64,000 nt of DNA from Cephalotus follicularis. Its lineage: Eukaryota > Streptophyta > Magnoliopsida > Oxalidales > Cephalotaceae. Position 1 is the first letter of the stretch; the number at the start of each line of letters is the position of its first letter. The notes under the pieces are model-generated. The model did not search any database, was not told where the DNA came from, and was given only the letters and a program-made list of their open reading frames with translations. The position numbers and the translations under genes are program-made. The DNA lies in contig BDDD01001658.1 in assembly GCA_001972305.1 (NCBI GenBank), forward strand, positions 69,528-133,527, in the 5' to 3' direction. Positions 32,219-44,626 of the stretch are shown here, one piece after another.

Positions 32219-32468
32219 CATTGCACACTTTTTTTGTAATACCCTGTTGGTCCGAGTGTATATTTTTGGGCTTTTAATATGTTTCGTTAAGTAGTCTGTC
32301 TACTTTATTTTTGTTTATGTGTCTTGGGCTGACTGATACCAGCCTTGGCTTTTGGGGTATGTTAGTATGTGTATATACATAAGTATGAATTATGTTATTT
32401 TATTTTATTTTAAAGTTATATTAAAATTAGTTTTATTCTAAAAATCTAAAACAAAATCTTTTTATTTA

Positions 32469-32471
<3 letters not shown>

Positions 32472-32515
<44 letters not shown>
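32472..32515. repeat. (TC)22 microsatellite in the G1b 5' LTR
   Basis: Uninterrupted TC repeat. The 3' LTR has only short CT runs at the same place, so the tract expanded after insertion or shortened in the other LTR. It sits in the presumed transcribed leader of the LTR. Confidence 0.9.
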
Positions 32516-32517
<2 letters not shown>

Positions 32518-33364
32518 GATTCTCTCTCTCCCCTATCTCACCCTTCCCCGTATCTCTCCCTCTTTCCATCAAATTCTTCCAAAAATCCTCCTCTTTTCCT
32601 TATCCTACCAGATTTTGCTTCCCTTTTCCTTATCGTACCCGAAATTCCCTCTCCCTTTATGTTTAAGTAAGCCATCAATCACTGCAATGTCTCTATCTTT
32701 GTCTCTTTTGCTCCTGGAAAACGTTGTATCTTGCAAGTTGCTGGATTCTTTGAGTTTGGTTTGCTGTGTTGTCTCCACAATCAGGTTTGTCCTCCATGTT
32801 TTGATTTATGGATGGTTTTTTTATACACTCCATTGGCTGGCTTAGAATCCTTTTGTTTTCTTTCTCTTTCCTGTTGAACAACCGTTGTAAGTCTTCGAAA
32901 TCGTTGTGTTCTTTCTATAGTTTTTGTTGCACCATTGCAGGTTAGTTCTTTTATGTTACTGTAATGATTCGTTCGATTTTTTTTAATCTGATTGAATGTT
33001 ATTATAGGATGTTAGTGTTTCATTTTTTATTCCTACATCTATGCTTTGTCATTTGTTTCTGAGTCTGTTAGCAAGGCTTTAAGTGTCTTGAATAGGATGT
33101 AATATGGTTTTGGTAACTGGTAATTGGTATTTGATAGTAAACTGGTTATATATATATATATATGTATGCAATGAATTAGAACTCGTTACTCTCTTTAAAG
33201 TTTAGCCATTGTCTATATATCTGTCTTAAATTCAATGTTCTTTTACTGTTTCAATGCCATATAATGTCTTATTAAATGGTTCTGGTTCTTTGGTATTGTA
33301 ATATCCGGGTTTTTGACAGAAAATCTCATAGGACTGTTAGATTTTTGTTTTCTATCGCCCAAGA

Positions 33365-33594
33365 CAATCGGCTGCCTCATCGAATAGTCGGCTGTTTTGC
33401 TTTGAGTAGTCGGCTGCCGTATTGAATCAGTTGGTTGTTATGCCTTGCACAGTCGACTGGATCCCTGTCACAGTAGACTGGACCCCAGTCACAGTCGACT
33501 TTTTGCAGTTCTGCTTGTGTAGTCGGCTGGCCATGTTGTACAGTTGGCTGCCATTCTTTGAAGAGTCGACTGGAGTCTTGTCACAATCGGCTGG
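33365..33594. repeat. Array A2: eleven AGTCGACT-type palindromes at about 21-bp spacing
   Basis: Cores start at 33365, 33385, 33407, 33428, 33450, 33471, 33492, 33520, 33541, 33563 and 33584. Steps are 20-22 bp with a single 28, the same layout as A1. Most cores read agtcggct or agtcgact. Confidence 0.9.
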
Positions 33595-35029
33595 TGAGTC
33601 CAGCAAAATTTCTGCTTTCGAGAATTCTTTGTTCTTTTTTCCTTCTGATGAATCGGGGTCAGTTTTAAACACCGTTATGCTTCTAAATTAATGTCCGCAG
33701 TTGGTTTCTAGTCCTTATATGAATGATTTTGTATGTTATAGATATATTATGCTACCGAGGGGCAATTTAGAATTTATCGGTCAATTCATAAGTTATTTTT
33801 GTGATCGCCCAAGGTACGGATAATTCTCTTCTTGGACATCTGATTTATTTGAAATTAATTATATTTTGGTTTTTAATGGATATGTTCGGATAGTCCTTCC
33901 TTATTATATTCCTTCGGTTTTATGAGCTCTGCTATGTTTCAGATTTTTTGATATGTTTTGGAAATAAAGTTAGTTTTGATATTTTTATGAAAGCGCATAT
34001 TACTAACTTTATATATTCAGCTATGATTTGTTTATGAAATCTTAAGCAACCGTCTCTTTTATTGTGAAAATAAATTAGTTGATTTCCGATTATGAAATTA
34101 TGTGGAATGTGAAAATATGTGTTTTAAATTGATTATGATAAAGTCAATGTTTTGTAATGGTGAAGTACGAAGCTTTTATACCCACCTATGGGGCGTACCA
34201 TAGGCATGTCCTTTGGCACAGAGCCATGAGACTTTTCGTGGTAGTGTGATTAATCCATGGCGTCTCTCTATCTTTATGATATCCTTGTGGAGGATTTATG
34301 ATAGGGGCGTATTGATCAATCCTAGAAATATGTGATATGTTATGTTTTGAGAATTGATTGTGTAGTGTGGTACACGTAATTTCTATTTGGCGTGTGGATG
34401 TCATGAATCCCTTGCTTATATGTGTTTCGATATGTGATATGTTATGATGCTCAGTATGGAACTTTGTGTTTTGAAAGGTATGCTTTATGTTTTGAAAGAT
34501 ATTCTCTATGTTCTGAAAGTTATGGTTTTGGTTTATACGAAAATTACTGAGGTAATTTATAAAAGAATGTTTAAACCTATTATTGCTTAAGATTTCAATT
34601 TTTGAGTTACATTGAAATCTTACCGTCTTTTCAAGTTATCATTTACTATTTTTACATTCAATATCCATACTGACGTTTTCTCAGCCTCGTTTTTGTTTCC
34701 ATGCTGCTGGCTATCATGAGCATCGAGATAATGTGTGATGAGAGGTGTTCACTTTATGTCTGAGTATCATCTAGGAGTCTGATCCTGTTATGCTTATGTT
34801 GTCTTATGGTCATGTTAGGGCCTGTTTTATGAACAATTTTATGGTCTCAGATTATGACATTTGGTTTATGTTATGTTATTAGACTATGTTTTGGATTCAG
34901 TTATGTTATCACGTTATGTTTTAGACCACCACGTTTTGAATAAAGTCAAGTTTTACATTCTGTTATGTTATGTTAAGTTCTGTATTATGACATGTAAGGG
35001 ATCCCGCCATTCGGGGGTGTTACAGATTG

Positions 35030-35040
35030 TGGTATCAGAG
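35030..35040 (+). promoter_or_regulatory. G1b primer binding site
   Basis: TGGTATCAGAG, 5 bp after the LTR end, 8 bp before the S LTR insertion. Confidence 0.85.
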
Positions 35041-35048
35041 AATAGATT

Positions 35049-38000
35049 TGTGACACCCGGTGTCAAATTTAAGAGATGTGGCGTGCCAAAGACACAAGAG
35101 TATTAATAGTATTATTCTTGTTAAATGTTAAAAAAAAGAAAAAAGAAAAACAAAAAACGAGAGAAAATTAAAAAGAAAGGGACACAGGCACTTAGCGCCC
35201 GTGTGTGAGAAAGAAAAGGATAGAGAGTGGAGAGAGAGGCAGAGAGCAGGAGAGAAACATATAGAGAGTTGCGCCAGAGGAAGGGAGAGACGCCGGCGAC
35301 CGTGGAAAGTGACGGCGAGCTCCCCCACTGCTTCTCCATCACCGGTAATCTTCTTCTCCTCGTTTCTTCTCTTTCTTTTTCCTTCTTCCCGAGCACTACA
35401 ATCACTACCATTTGCTTCCCATCGTCGATTCCATCATGGGTGGAGGGCCGATCTTGGTCTAGAAGACCAGCTCTTCTCATCTTGACGACAGTTGAGGCAT
35501 GATTCGGCTGGAATCGACCGGATTTTAGCGGTTGAGTGAACTGAACGAGTTGACTCGCTGTTGCCTCTAACACCGAGCCCCGGTGAGTATTGGCCACCAA
35601 TGAGTAGCCTGGAGGTAGTGGTGGCGAGACCGGGGCTATGGCGTCTCGGCCGGAGATCCGACCAGGCGACAACCTTCGATTCTCGGCTAGTTACGGGCGG
35701 ATATGTGTAGTACGGACCTCGTGGGCACCTTTTTGTGAAGTGGCCATAATTGTTGGTTGATCGGTGAGTTGACTCAGCGTGTCAAACTCACTGCCGGCGG
35801 TGGTTACCGGCTCCCAGGCGAGTCACAGTGAGTTTCGAGCAGTAATGTGTTGATCAACGGTTATAGGGGCTCGGTTGTGGGTGTCGCTGGAACTTCAGAA
35901 AGTTGGCCGGAGTTTTGATTACGTCAAATTATGTTTCCTATGAGTACGTCGTAACGATACGTATTGTATATGCAGTGTGAAGAAAATGACAAAGGATAAG
36001 GAGGATTTCCAAACGATGATGACCCATAATTTTTTGGTAAGTCGCAATTCACTTTCTTTTTCCTGTGCAAAGTCGTTTATTAAGCTATTGATAATGAACT
36101 GTGAGTAGCATGAATGATGGAGGTAAGATATGTATTAATAAGTTTGTAATAACTAATGTGTTGGGAATTAGGAGTGAAATTGAGTTAGTGGAACTAAACA
36201 TCTCTTATATGTGCATGCAACTGGTGTAGTGATAGTTAGTAATAGTGGATGCCTTGAAATGGGTAAAGAGTGTCTATAAGAAAATTGTTAAATGTATTTA
36301 AGGGGGGTAATTATGTGATAATGTGGGTGATGGAATGAATTATAAGTTATAAGTGTTAAGATTAGCAGAGGATCGGGTACATATGGCTCCTTAATGCATA
36401 TAACAGCTCATACGTGCATTTCTTGCATCTCATGTGTATAAGCATAAGAGTCGCGATTAACGAGACATTATGCGATGGCATTGTTGATGGAGATCAGATA
36501 GTTGATTCAAAGCTTAAAGGGGTTAGTCCGTGGTAGTAATCAACATTGATATGTGAGTAGAACATCTCCTTTCTTATATCTTATTGGTTTTTGATATTCC
36601 TTGATAATGGATATTGCCTCTATTATGATTTTTAAATGCCATAACTTGTCGATTCATATGACTTGTTGATATCCTATATTACAGATTCTTAAGCTTGTTG
36701 ATAGCCCTTATGGTTGGTTTCCATCATTGTTTATTCGGAATCCTTTATTGGGCATTCTTGATTGAACCCCTATATTACTATGAGATAGTTGTGATAGTAT
36801 ATTCATCCAGTCTTTTGCTATTGTATCCACATGGCTCTTGTGGACATATATGTTTCTGTTGCTGTCATATATCGGTTTGGCTCCTACAGAAATGTATTTT
36901 GTTTTGTTGCTATTGCTATTATATTCCTTCCATCCCCGTATCGTTGTAGTTGAACTTTATTGTTGGTACCGTTGAGTAATTCAAATCTTGTGCTGGAAAT
37001 TTTTGTTATGTGGCTGTGTACCTTTGTACATTTTCGTTGTGAATGGAACATTTCTTTTCTCTATTCATTAGATGAGAGTCCTATTTTTTGCATATGTACC
37101 CTGTGTTCTTGTGATATGTGATATTGGTCGAGATTGTATTCCGTTTGTCTTTTGTTGCTATATTCATTGGATTGTGATGTGATTTCTGAGCGGTTGTATG
37201 CTCGATTTTCTGGGTCACTTGGTCACCTTTTCACACTTGTGACATTGTGACTTGTTATATTGTTATACTGTGTTATATTCTGATGCTGGGTACCTGGATT
37301 TCAGGTATGTATTACCGGTCAATGGTGAGGGTACGTTCGACGATCAACTCTTCCTAGTATGCCCATTGGTCTACGATGGGGTGCTATGTGGGAACTGCCC
37401 CCGGGTTCCATACATGGATCTGTGGCATACTATTGTCTATGATGGTATGCTGAGTGTGAGTGCAGTAGACACTCCGTCCCTCATCCATTTGACCGTATTG
37501 GGTATGTGATTCCGACGAGGGCAGATCCGTCAAATATCGTCATCCCCTCGGTCGAGGCTCTGCTATGTGATTCCGACGAGGGTAAATCCGTGTGGTACAC
37601 GACGTCCCCTCGGTCGAGGTTCTGTTATGTGATTCCGACAAAGGCAGATCCGTGAAATAACGATGTCCCCTCGGTCACGGTATGTATGTAATTTTTACCA
37701 TAGGCACTGCACCAGTGTATGATGGATGATGATCACATCCTGTAGCCTATTGGGCTGTGACTATTGCTGCACCGGTCAAGATATAATGCCATGTGATTTG
37801 GTGGCAGAGCAGATTGTATTGTCATGGGATTTGACTGCAGATATGAGGCAGTGATATGATTGGTACCGGCATCCTCTTATATTTTATGACTCTATGGGCA
37901 CATACTTTGATTATTTATCTATGATCATGTCTTTGATTCTTGATGTTTTTGTATACTGACTTTATTGTGAGCCTATCGTATTTGTAGAGTATTGACTTGA

Positions 38001-39150
38001 GCATTGAGATTTGTTCCATGGATTCTTATGTTATTGTATTGTTGAGTATTGAGATGGTCTTGATATCTTTTGTTGATCTTGTTCAAATTCTTGACTCATG
38101 TTTATTGTTATGGAGCCCATTGCTGAGTATCGAGTTTCCTTTCATGGATTCGATTATATTTGTGGATTTCGTTACGAGATCTTGATATCGTTTGTGAATC
38201 TTGATATCCTTTATGAATCTTGATGTTCACTTTTCCAGATTTTGTATACCTTTGTGAATGCTGCTTACTTTGTGGTTCTCGTTTACGTTCATGAATTTCA
38301 TACTCATTGGCGATTCTTGTTATATCCTAATTATGGAGCAACTTGTCATAATCGAGATTTAAGTCCTTGATGATCTTATTATATCGTGGTATCATTTGCG
38401 TTGATTATCATTATGAATCTTATTGAGCATTTCTTTTGTTATGATTTACATTATCTCGTTTGTTGCACATATTCTTGATTATATGATCCTCTATTTTCTT
38501 CAGCACCTCCAATTCTTTGATGGATGTACAGGAGATGTTTTGTTTCTACTCACTTGGTCATTTGGACTAACCCCCTCCCAGTGTTTCCATTTCAGATGAT
38601 GGCAAGGAGTTTCTAGGTCAGCTGTAGTTGATGATGGACCACGAGGGCAGGGCATGCAACCAGGGTTTCAACACATGCATAGCATAACTGCATCAAAATT
38701 TACTTTATGCATTACTTATGTTTTATATAAATGACTATTCTTTCATGGTTTTGGTTTGAAAAAGACTGAGCCCTATAGATTTACTTTTCTGCTTAGATGA
38801 TATGGTTGAGGCTGAGCCCAACCTATACATGTTATTGGTTTAAATTATGGTTTTCTGAGGGCTGAGCCCATTTAAAATCAACTGATTCCTCCTTTGGGAG
38901 TGTGGCCATATAAACTGTATTTTGTTTACAGGGGGCATAATCCGATAAACGGATACTACATGTCCGATTTTGGTAAAAATTTAAGAGTTAGAAAAATTTT
39001 CAAAGTTTTGGAAACGTTTAACTTTTTGATTTTCAAGTTTTAAGTGAGTTTTGTAAAAACCATGTGGCGACTTCCGAATGGAAGTTTTCATGTGGAACGT
39101 CATATCCATTCTCAGTAGTATATCGGTTATTGTAGGGAATAGGTGTGACA
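35049..39150 (+). mobile_element. S-family solo LTR (4.1 kb) inside G1b
   Basis: Begins TGTGACACCCGG and ends GAATAGGTGTGACA, with G1b leader sequence on both sides (gagaatag before, ctttccttagaatacc after). Flanking 5-mers agatt and aggtg could be a decayed duplication. No gag or pol frame is present, so I call it a solo LTR. It shares its 3' third with the S fragment at 7673. It contains a GA-rich start (35150-35290) and a 61-bp tandem repeat. The repeated gctgagccc motif at 38760-38880 is conserved between both S copies. Confidence 0.65.
37503..37688. repeat. Three-copy 61-bp tandem repeat in the S LTR
   Basis: gtgattccgac(g/a)a(g)gg begins at 37506, 37567 and 37629, each followed by atccgt and ccctcggtc. 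Offsets are 61 and 62 bp. Confidence 0.85.
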
Positions 39151-39303
39151 AGGTGTTTCTTTCCTTAGAATACCTAATTAGGCTTGACCAGTGAGATTGG
39201 GTGGAAGTCAGGTTAGGCTATTCCTGTGTAGTCATTCTGATATGTCTTATGTTTTGATTTTTGTGTTTCGTTTGATATTTCTTGTTTCAGTGTATTTTCG
39301 TAG

Positions 39304-40591
39304 GTGGTACGAAGAAGGAACACCCCTCAGAGAACTTCCCCAGTGGGGGCTCGGGAAGAAGTAAAAAATGAGCCTTCTGTGAAAGAGTTGGTACGACAGA
39401 CAGTTGCTCAAGAGGTAAATCGTGTAATGCACCAACAGAATTCGGGACAAGGTCATAGGGAGCAAGTTGCTGAGGAGAATGCACTGGTAGATGTTCAGGT
39501 TGGTATGGAAGCTGAGGACTAGCCCGACACTCCTGCATATGTCTGGCTTGAGCGGTTCCAAAAGTAGAGGCCACAGTCTTTTAGTTGAGCCCTAACACCT
39601 GTGGAAGCTGAACATTGGATTGCGCACATGGAGAAATTTTTTTATGTGCTGGGATGTGACGATCAGCAGAAAGTAAGGTTGGCTTTTTACAAGCTAGAAG
39701 GAGATGATTAGAAGTGGTGGAAGACATTGAGGTTGGCTAAGGGTGGAGGTTATATTGATGCCTTGTCATGGTCAGAGTTTAGTGAAGTCTTCTATCAGCA
39801 GTATTTTCCCACTGTTGATAAGGAGGCTTATGCCGGAGAGTTTACAATTACAAGAAAGAAGGAGGGTGAGTCAGTCACCGAGTTCTTGGCCTGGTTTACC
39901 AAATTGGTGGGCTTTGTTGGATCCGCGGCAGTGTCGGCATTGGAGCAAGCTAGGAAATTCAAATGGAAGCTGCATTATCAGCTAAGTGGAAAGCTAATAA
40001 ATTCAAGATTTGCTGATGTGTCGGAGGTTCCGAATGTTGCAAAGAACATTGAGATGGAGAGATTGGATTTCCAGGCAGCACGCCAAGAGCGGGACAAGAA
40101 ACGGAATAGAAATTATCAAGATTCCAGAAAATAGATAAATGGGCAAGCTGGTTCATGGAATTAGTGCTGAAATGATAAGCAGCACAAGAAGGATCACAAT
40201 TGGAGTAAAGATGAAAGACAGCAGCGTCAACAAGGTAATGATCAGAGACCAGCTCAGGGAGCTGCTGGTGGGGGTAACCCCAACTTTTAGATTACCCGAT
40301 GTGATATATGTGGTATGTATCATCATGTCAGAACCTGCTATACGGCCAGTGGGGCTTACTTTCTATGTGGTCAGATGGGTCATTTTGTGAAGGATTGTCC
40401 TGATCGTCATGCAAAGGTTAGGAAGGGAAATGGTGCTAATGCGGTACAATGCAATGTGGCAGGCAGAGTCTTCACTTTGACGACTCGTCAAGTTGCTAAT
40501 GCTCCAGGTACATTTTCGAGTTTTCTTTCTGTTAGTAACCATAGGGCTTATGTATTGTATGATACTGGATCGACTCATTCTGTTGTGGCAA
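39304..40591 (+). pseudogene. G1b gag and first copy of the gag-protease junction
   Basis: Frame 1 continues from where the start ATG should be; here it is GTG (gtggtacgaagaagg), so the start codon is lost. Gag motifs HWIAHMEKFF, KWWKT, SEVFYQQYFPT and EFLAWFTKLVGFVG are followed by a knuckle CFLCGQ-like block ([14 protein letters not shown]). Stops lie near 39520, 39566, 39586, 39708, 40132 and 40162. The protease start YDTGSTHSVVAS is intact but is cut at 40591, where a second copy of the gag region begins. Confidence 0.85.
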
Positions 40592-41267
40592 GCTGGCTCC
40601 GTGGAGGGGTCAGCATTGGAGCAAGTTGAGAAATTCAAATGGAAGCTGCATTATTAGCTCAGGGGAAAGATGATAAATTCCTGATTTTTTGATGTGTTGG
40701 AGGTAGCGAATGCTGCAAAGAACATCGAGATGGAGAGATTGGATTTCCAGGCAGCACCCCAAGAGGGGGACAAGAAACAGAGTAGAAATTATCAAGATTC
40801 CAGACAACAGAACAAGGGGCAAGGCGGTTCATGGAATGAGGGCCGAAATGGTAAGCATCACAAGAAGGATCACAATAGGAACAAGGATAGAGGACAGCAG
40901 GGTCAGCAACGTAATGATCAGAGACAAGCTCAGGGAGCTGCGAGTGGGGGTAACACCAATGTTCAGATTGCCCAATGTGATATATTTGGTAGGTATCATC
41001 CGGTCAAAACCTATTATAAGGCCAGTGGGGCATGCTTTGTATGTGGTCAGACGGGTCATTTTGTGAAGGATTGCCCTGATTCTCGTGCAAAGGATAGGAA
41101 GGGAAATGGGGCTGATGCTGGACAACGCAATGTGGGAGGCATAGTCTTTGCTTTGATGACTCATTAGGCTGCTAATGCTCCAGGTACAGTTTCGAGTTTA
41201 CTTTCTGTTTGTAACCATAGGGCTTATGTATTGTATGATACTGGATTGACTCATTCTGTTGTGGCAA
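39916..41267. repeat. 676-bp tandem duplication spanning G1b gag and protease start
   Basis: gcattggagcaag at about 39938 recurs at about 40614, and the YDTG-coding stretch near 40555 recurs near 41231. The offset is 676 bp throughout. The copies differ by many substitutions. 676 is 3n+1, so the second copy and all downstream pol lie in another frame. Confidence 0.88.
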
Positions 41268-43057
41268 GATCTTTTGTTCGGCATCTTGGGATGTCTTCTC
41301 AGTCTTTGGATTCGGTATTGGTTCTTTCGACCTCTATGGGGACTTCTGTTATGATATGCGAGTATTTCTGTGATTGTCCCATTTCGTTCGATTATAAAAT
41401 CTGTGAGGCAGCTCTTCTTCCGATTAATATGCATGATTTTGACATGATTCTTGGCATGGATTGGTTGGATCGCCATCGTGCCATGATTAGTTGTCACGCT
41501 CGGAGGATTTTGTTTGGGGATGTGAATAGACCTGATTTTATTTATCAGGGTTCACGACCGAGGAATGATGTAAAGATTATTTCAGTTCTGAAGGCTCCGA
41601 AATCGGTGGCTAAGGGCGCTGAGGGATTCTTAGCTGTTGTGAAAGACGTCTCTAAGGATGAACCTCGCCTTAAGGACTATCCTATTGTTAGAGAGTTTTC
41701 AGATGTGTTTCTGAATGAGTTACTGGGATTACCACCGCAACAGGAAGTGGAGTTTACCATTGAACTCATTCCTGGGGCGAGACCGATATCAAAAGCACCG
41801 TATAGAATGGCACCGCTTGAGTTACAAGAGCTGAAGGAGCAGTTGCATGAATTGTTGGATATGGGTTTTATCCGGCCGATTGTTTCACCGTGGGGTGCTC
41901 CAGTTCTATTTGTTAAGAAGAAGGACGGTTCTATGTGGCTGTGCATAGACTACAGAGAGTTGAAATGGATTACTATCAGGAACAAATACCCTTTGCCTAG
42001 GATTGATGACTTATTTGATCAACTCCAAGGTGCACGGTATTTTTCTAAGATGGATTTAAGTTCAGGATATCATCAGCTATGGGTAAAGGATGAAGATGTA
42101 CTTAAGACTAGTTTTCGCACACGGTATGGGCATTACGAGCTTTTGGTGATGACGTTCGGACTTACCAATGCACCGACAGTCTTCATGGATTTGATGAATT
42201 GGGTGTTTCATGAGTTCTTGGATCAATTCGTGATTATGTTCATAGATGATATCCTTGTGTATTCCAAGTTGAGGGAGGAACATGAAGATCGGCTTTGTAT
42301 AGTGCTGGGAATATTGAAAAAGAATCAACTATACGCAATGTTTTAAAAGTGTGAGTTCTGGTTGGAACAAGTTGCATTCTTTGGCCACGTGGTTTCAGCG
42401 GAAGATATCAGTGTGGATCCTGCTAAGGTTGAGGCTATTACTAAATGGCCGAGTCCTAACACAGTAACGAAGGTTAGGAGTTTTCTGGGTTTGGCTGGAT
42501 ACTATAGGCGGTTTGTGGAAGGCTTTTCCTCGATAGCCTTACCACTGACTCAGCTTATGAGGAAGGCAGCTAAGTTTATGTGGAATGATGAACATGAGGC
42601 AAGCTTTGAGAAGTTGAAGAATGGTCTTGTGTTTGCATCGATTCTTCGTTTGCCGTCTTGGTCAGGAGGATATCAGATATACAGTGATGCTTCTAAGAAG
42701 GGTTTGGGTTGTGTTCTGATGCATTACGGTCATGTTGTAGCTTATGCTTCCAGGCAGCTTAAGCCTTATGAAGTGAACTACCCTACACATGATCTTGAGT
42801 TAGCAGCAGTGGTTGTTGCATTAAAGATCTGGAGGCACTACTTGTACGGAAAAACTTGTGACATTTTCACCGATCACAAGAGTCTCAAGTACATTTTCAT
42901 GCAGAAAGAGTTGAACATGCGTCAGACAAGGTGGTTGGAACCTTTGAAGGATTATGATCTTAATATTCAGTACCACCCTGGTAATGCTAATGTGGTAGCT
43001 GATGCTGTTAATTGGAAGAGTTCTAGGAGTGTAGCGGGTTTGCTTACTCAACCGTAG
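40592..43057 (+). pseudogene. G1b second gag-end copy, protease, RT and RNase H
   Basis: Frame 2. The second gag-end copy has two knuckle blocks (CDIFGRYHPVKTY degenerate; CFVCGQTGHFVKDC good). The protease reads [14 protein letters not shown], then [12 protein letters not shown]. The RT has [40 protein letters not shown] and the intact box [12 protein letters not shown] stop near 42344 precedes KCEFW. The RNase H follows: [42 protein letters not shown] and NVVADAV. Of the G1 copies here, this has the best preserved protease and RT domains. Confidence 0.88.
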
Positions 43058-44572
43058 TTGACTTCAAATATGGAGAGGTTGGATTTGAATTTGTTTGTCC
43101 GGGGTTCTTGAGGTTATTTGGCTTGTATGAATGTAGAGCCCACTCTTATATATCGGATTAAGGCAGCTTAGGGTGATGATGGTGAGTTATGGGCCTTAGT
43201 CTAGAATGTGGATGAGGGTAAACAGTTGGAGTTTCGTGTGGATGAGCATAGTGTTATATGGTTCGGTAGTCGGTTGTGTGTGCCGGCTGCTCCTATTATC
43301 AGAGAGGCTGTTTTGTCGAAGGTACACAGCTCTCCATTCTCTATACATCCTGGTTCTACAAAAATGTACAGGGACTTGAAGAGAAATTTCTGGTGGAATG
43401 GAATGAAGCGGGATATAGCCAAATTTGTTCGGAAGTGTTTGATCTGTCACCAAGTCAAGATTGAGCACCACCGAGCTAGTGGATTGTTGTAACCCTTGGA
43501 GGTTCCAGTATGGAAATGGGAGAGCATTACGATGGATTTTGTTACTAGCTTTCCAAGGACATTCAGGAGGAGTGATGCTATATGGGTAGTAGTGGACTGG
43601 TTGACCAAATCGGCTCACTTCTTGGCTATTGAAGAGGGTTTTTCTATGGACCGGTTGGCGGAGGTTTTCCAGCAGGAGATTGTGAGACTTCATGGGACAC
43701 CTGTATCCATTGTTTCGGATAGCTATCCTCACTTCTCTTCGTGGTTTTTGGAAAGGGTTTCAAAAGGAATGGGGTATGCGGCTCAATTACAGTACAACTT
43801 TCCACCCACAGACAGATGGGTAGTCAAAGAGGACCATCCAGACATTAGAGGATATGCTGAGGTCTTGTGTTTTAGAGTGGACTTGAAACTGGGATGAGTA
43901 TTTGAGCTTGGTGGAGTTTTCCTACAATAACAGTTGGCATGCTAGCATTCGGATGGCTTCGTTTGAGGCTTTGTATGGGAGGAGGTGTCAAGCTCTGACT
44001 TGTTGGGATGAGTTTAGAGAAAGAGTTATTGTGGGACCCGAGCTAGCTCGGATCACTACTGATAAAGTGACTATAGCTAGGGAGAGATTAAAGGCAACTC
44101 AGTCCCGACAGAAGCGTTATGCGGATAAACATTGGAGGGACTTGGAGTTTGAAGCAGGTGAATATGTGTTCTTAAAAGTTTCACCTTGGAAAGGAGTCCG
44201 TTATTTTGGCTTGAAAGGGAAGTTGAGTTCTTGGTATCTCCGACCATTTGAAGTTCTGGAAAGGTTGGCACAATTGCATATTGGTTAGCTTTGCCTCCAC
44301 AGCTATCTCATGTCCATTATGTAATCCATGTGTCTATGTTGAGGGGTTATCAGTATCATCCCCTGCACATGGTCCATTATCCTTTGGACAGGATTCGGGA
44401 AGACTTATCTTCTGAAGAGGAGGCGTAAGCTGTTCTGGATCATCAAGAATGGGTTACGAGAAGTAAGACCATTCCTTTTGTCATGGTCTTATGGAAGAAC
44501 CATCCTGAGTGTGAAGCTACATGGGAATTAGAGGATCATATTCGGGAGCAATACCCTCGTTTGTTTGAGTAA
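43058..44572 (+). pseudogene. G1b integrase and chromodomain, broken
   Basis: Zinc finger HSSPFSIHPGSTKMYRDL and CLICHQVK, then a stop at about 43491, MDFVTSFP (Asp) and IVSDSYPHF (second Asp kept, neighbours changed). A frameshift at about 43745 puts the catalytic Glu region out of frame. The C-terminal part resumes at 43902 (SLVEFSYNNSWHASIRMA, then RPFEVLERL). The chromodomain reads IPFVMVLWKNHPECEATWE and ends with a natural-looking stop at 44572, which defines the normal G1 polyprotein end. Confidence 0.87.
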
Positions 44573-44610
44573 GGTATGTGTTTATTCATGATTTCGGGAC
44601 GAAATCTTCT

Positions 44611-44626
44611 TTTAAGGGGGTGGAGA
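44611..44626 (+). promoter_or_regulatory. G1b polypurine tract
   Basis: TTAAGGGGGTGGAGA directly before the 3' LTR. Confidence 0.85.

Larger units (their letters stand above)
32235..35024 (+). repeat. G1b 5' LTR
   Basis: 2790 bp, TGTAATACCCTGTTGG...GGGGGTGTTACA. Includes a (TC)22 tract and array A2. Confidence 0.92.

Noticed and set aside
33422-33691. Short protein with repeated TVDW-like units
   Set aside because: It is a translation of the 21-bp palindrome array; 21 is a multiple of three, so repeats appear in any frame.
35121-35672. 183-codon minus-strand open frame
   Set aside because: Low-complexity product from GA-rich DNA at the start of the S LTR; no domain and no support from the other S copy.
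36695-36949. 84-codon frame rich in Tyr, Cys and Leu, membrane-like
   Set aside because: AT-rich S LTR sequence without start context or homology; hydrophobicity follows from T-rich codons.
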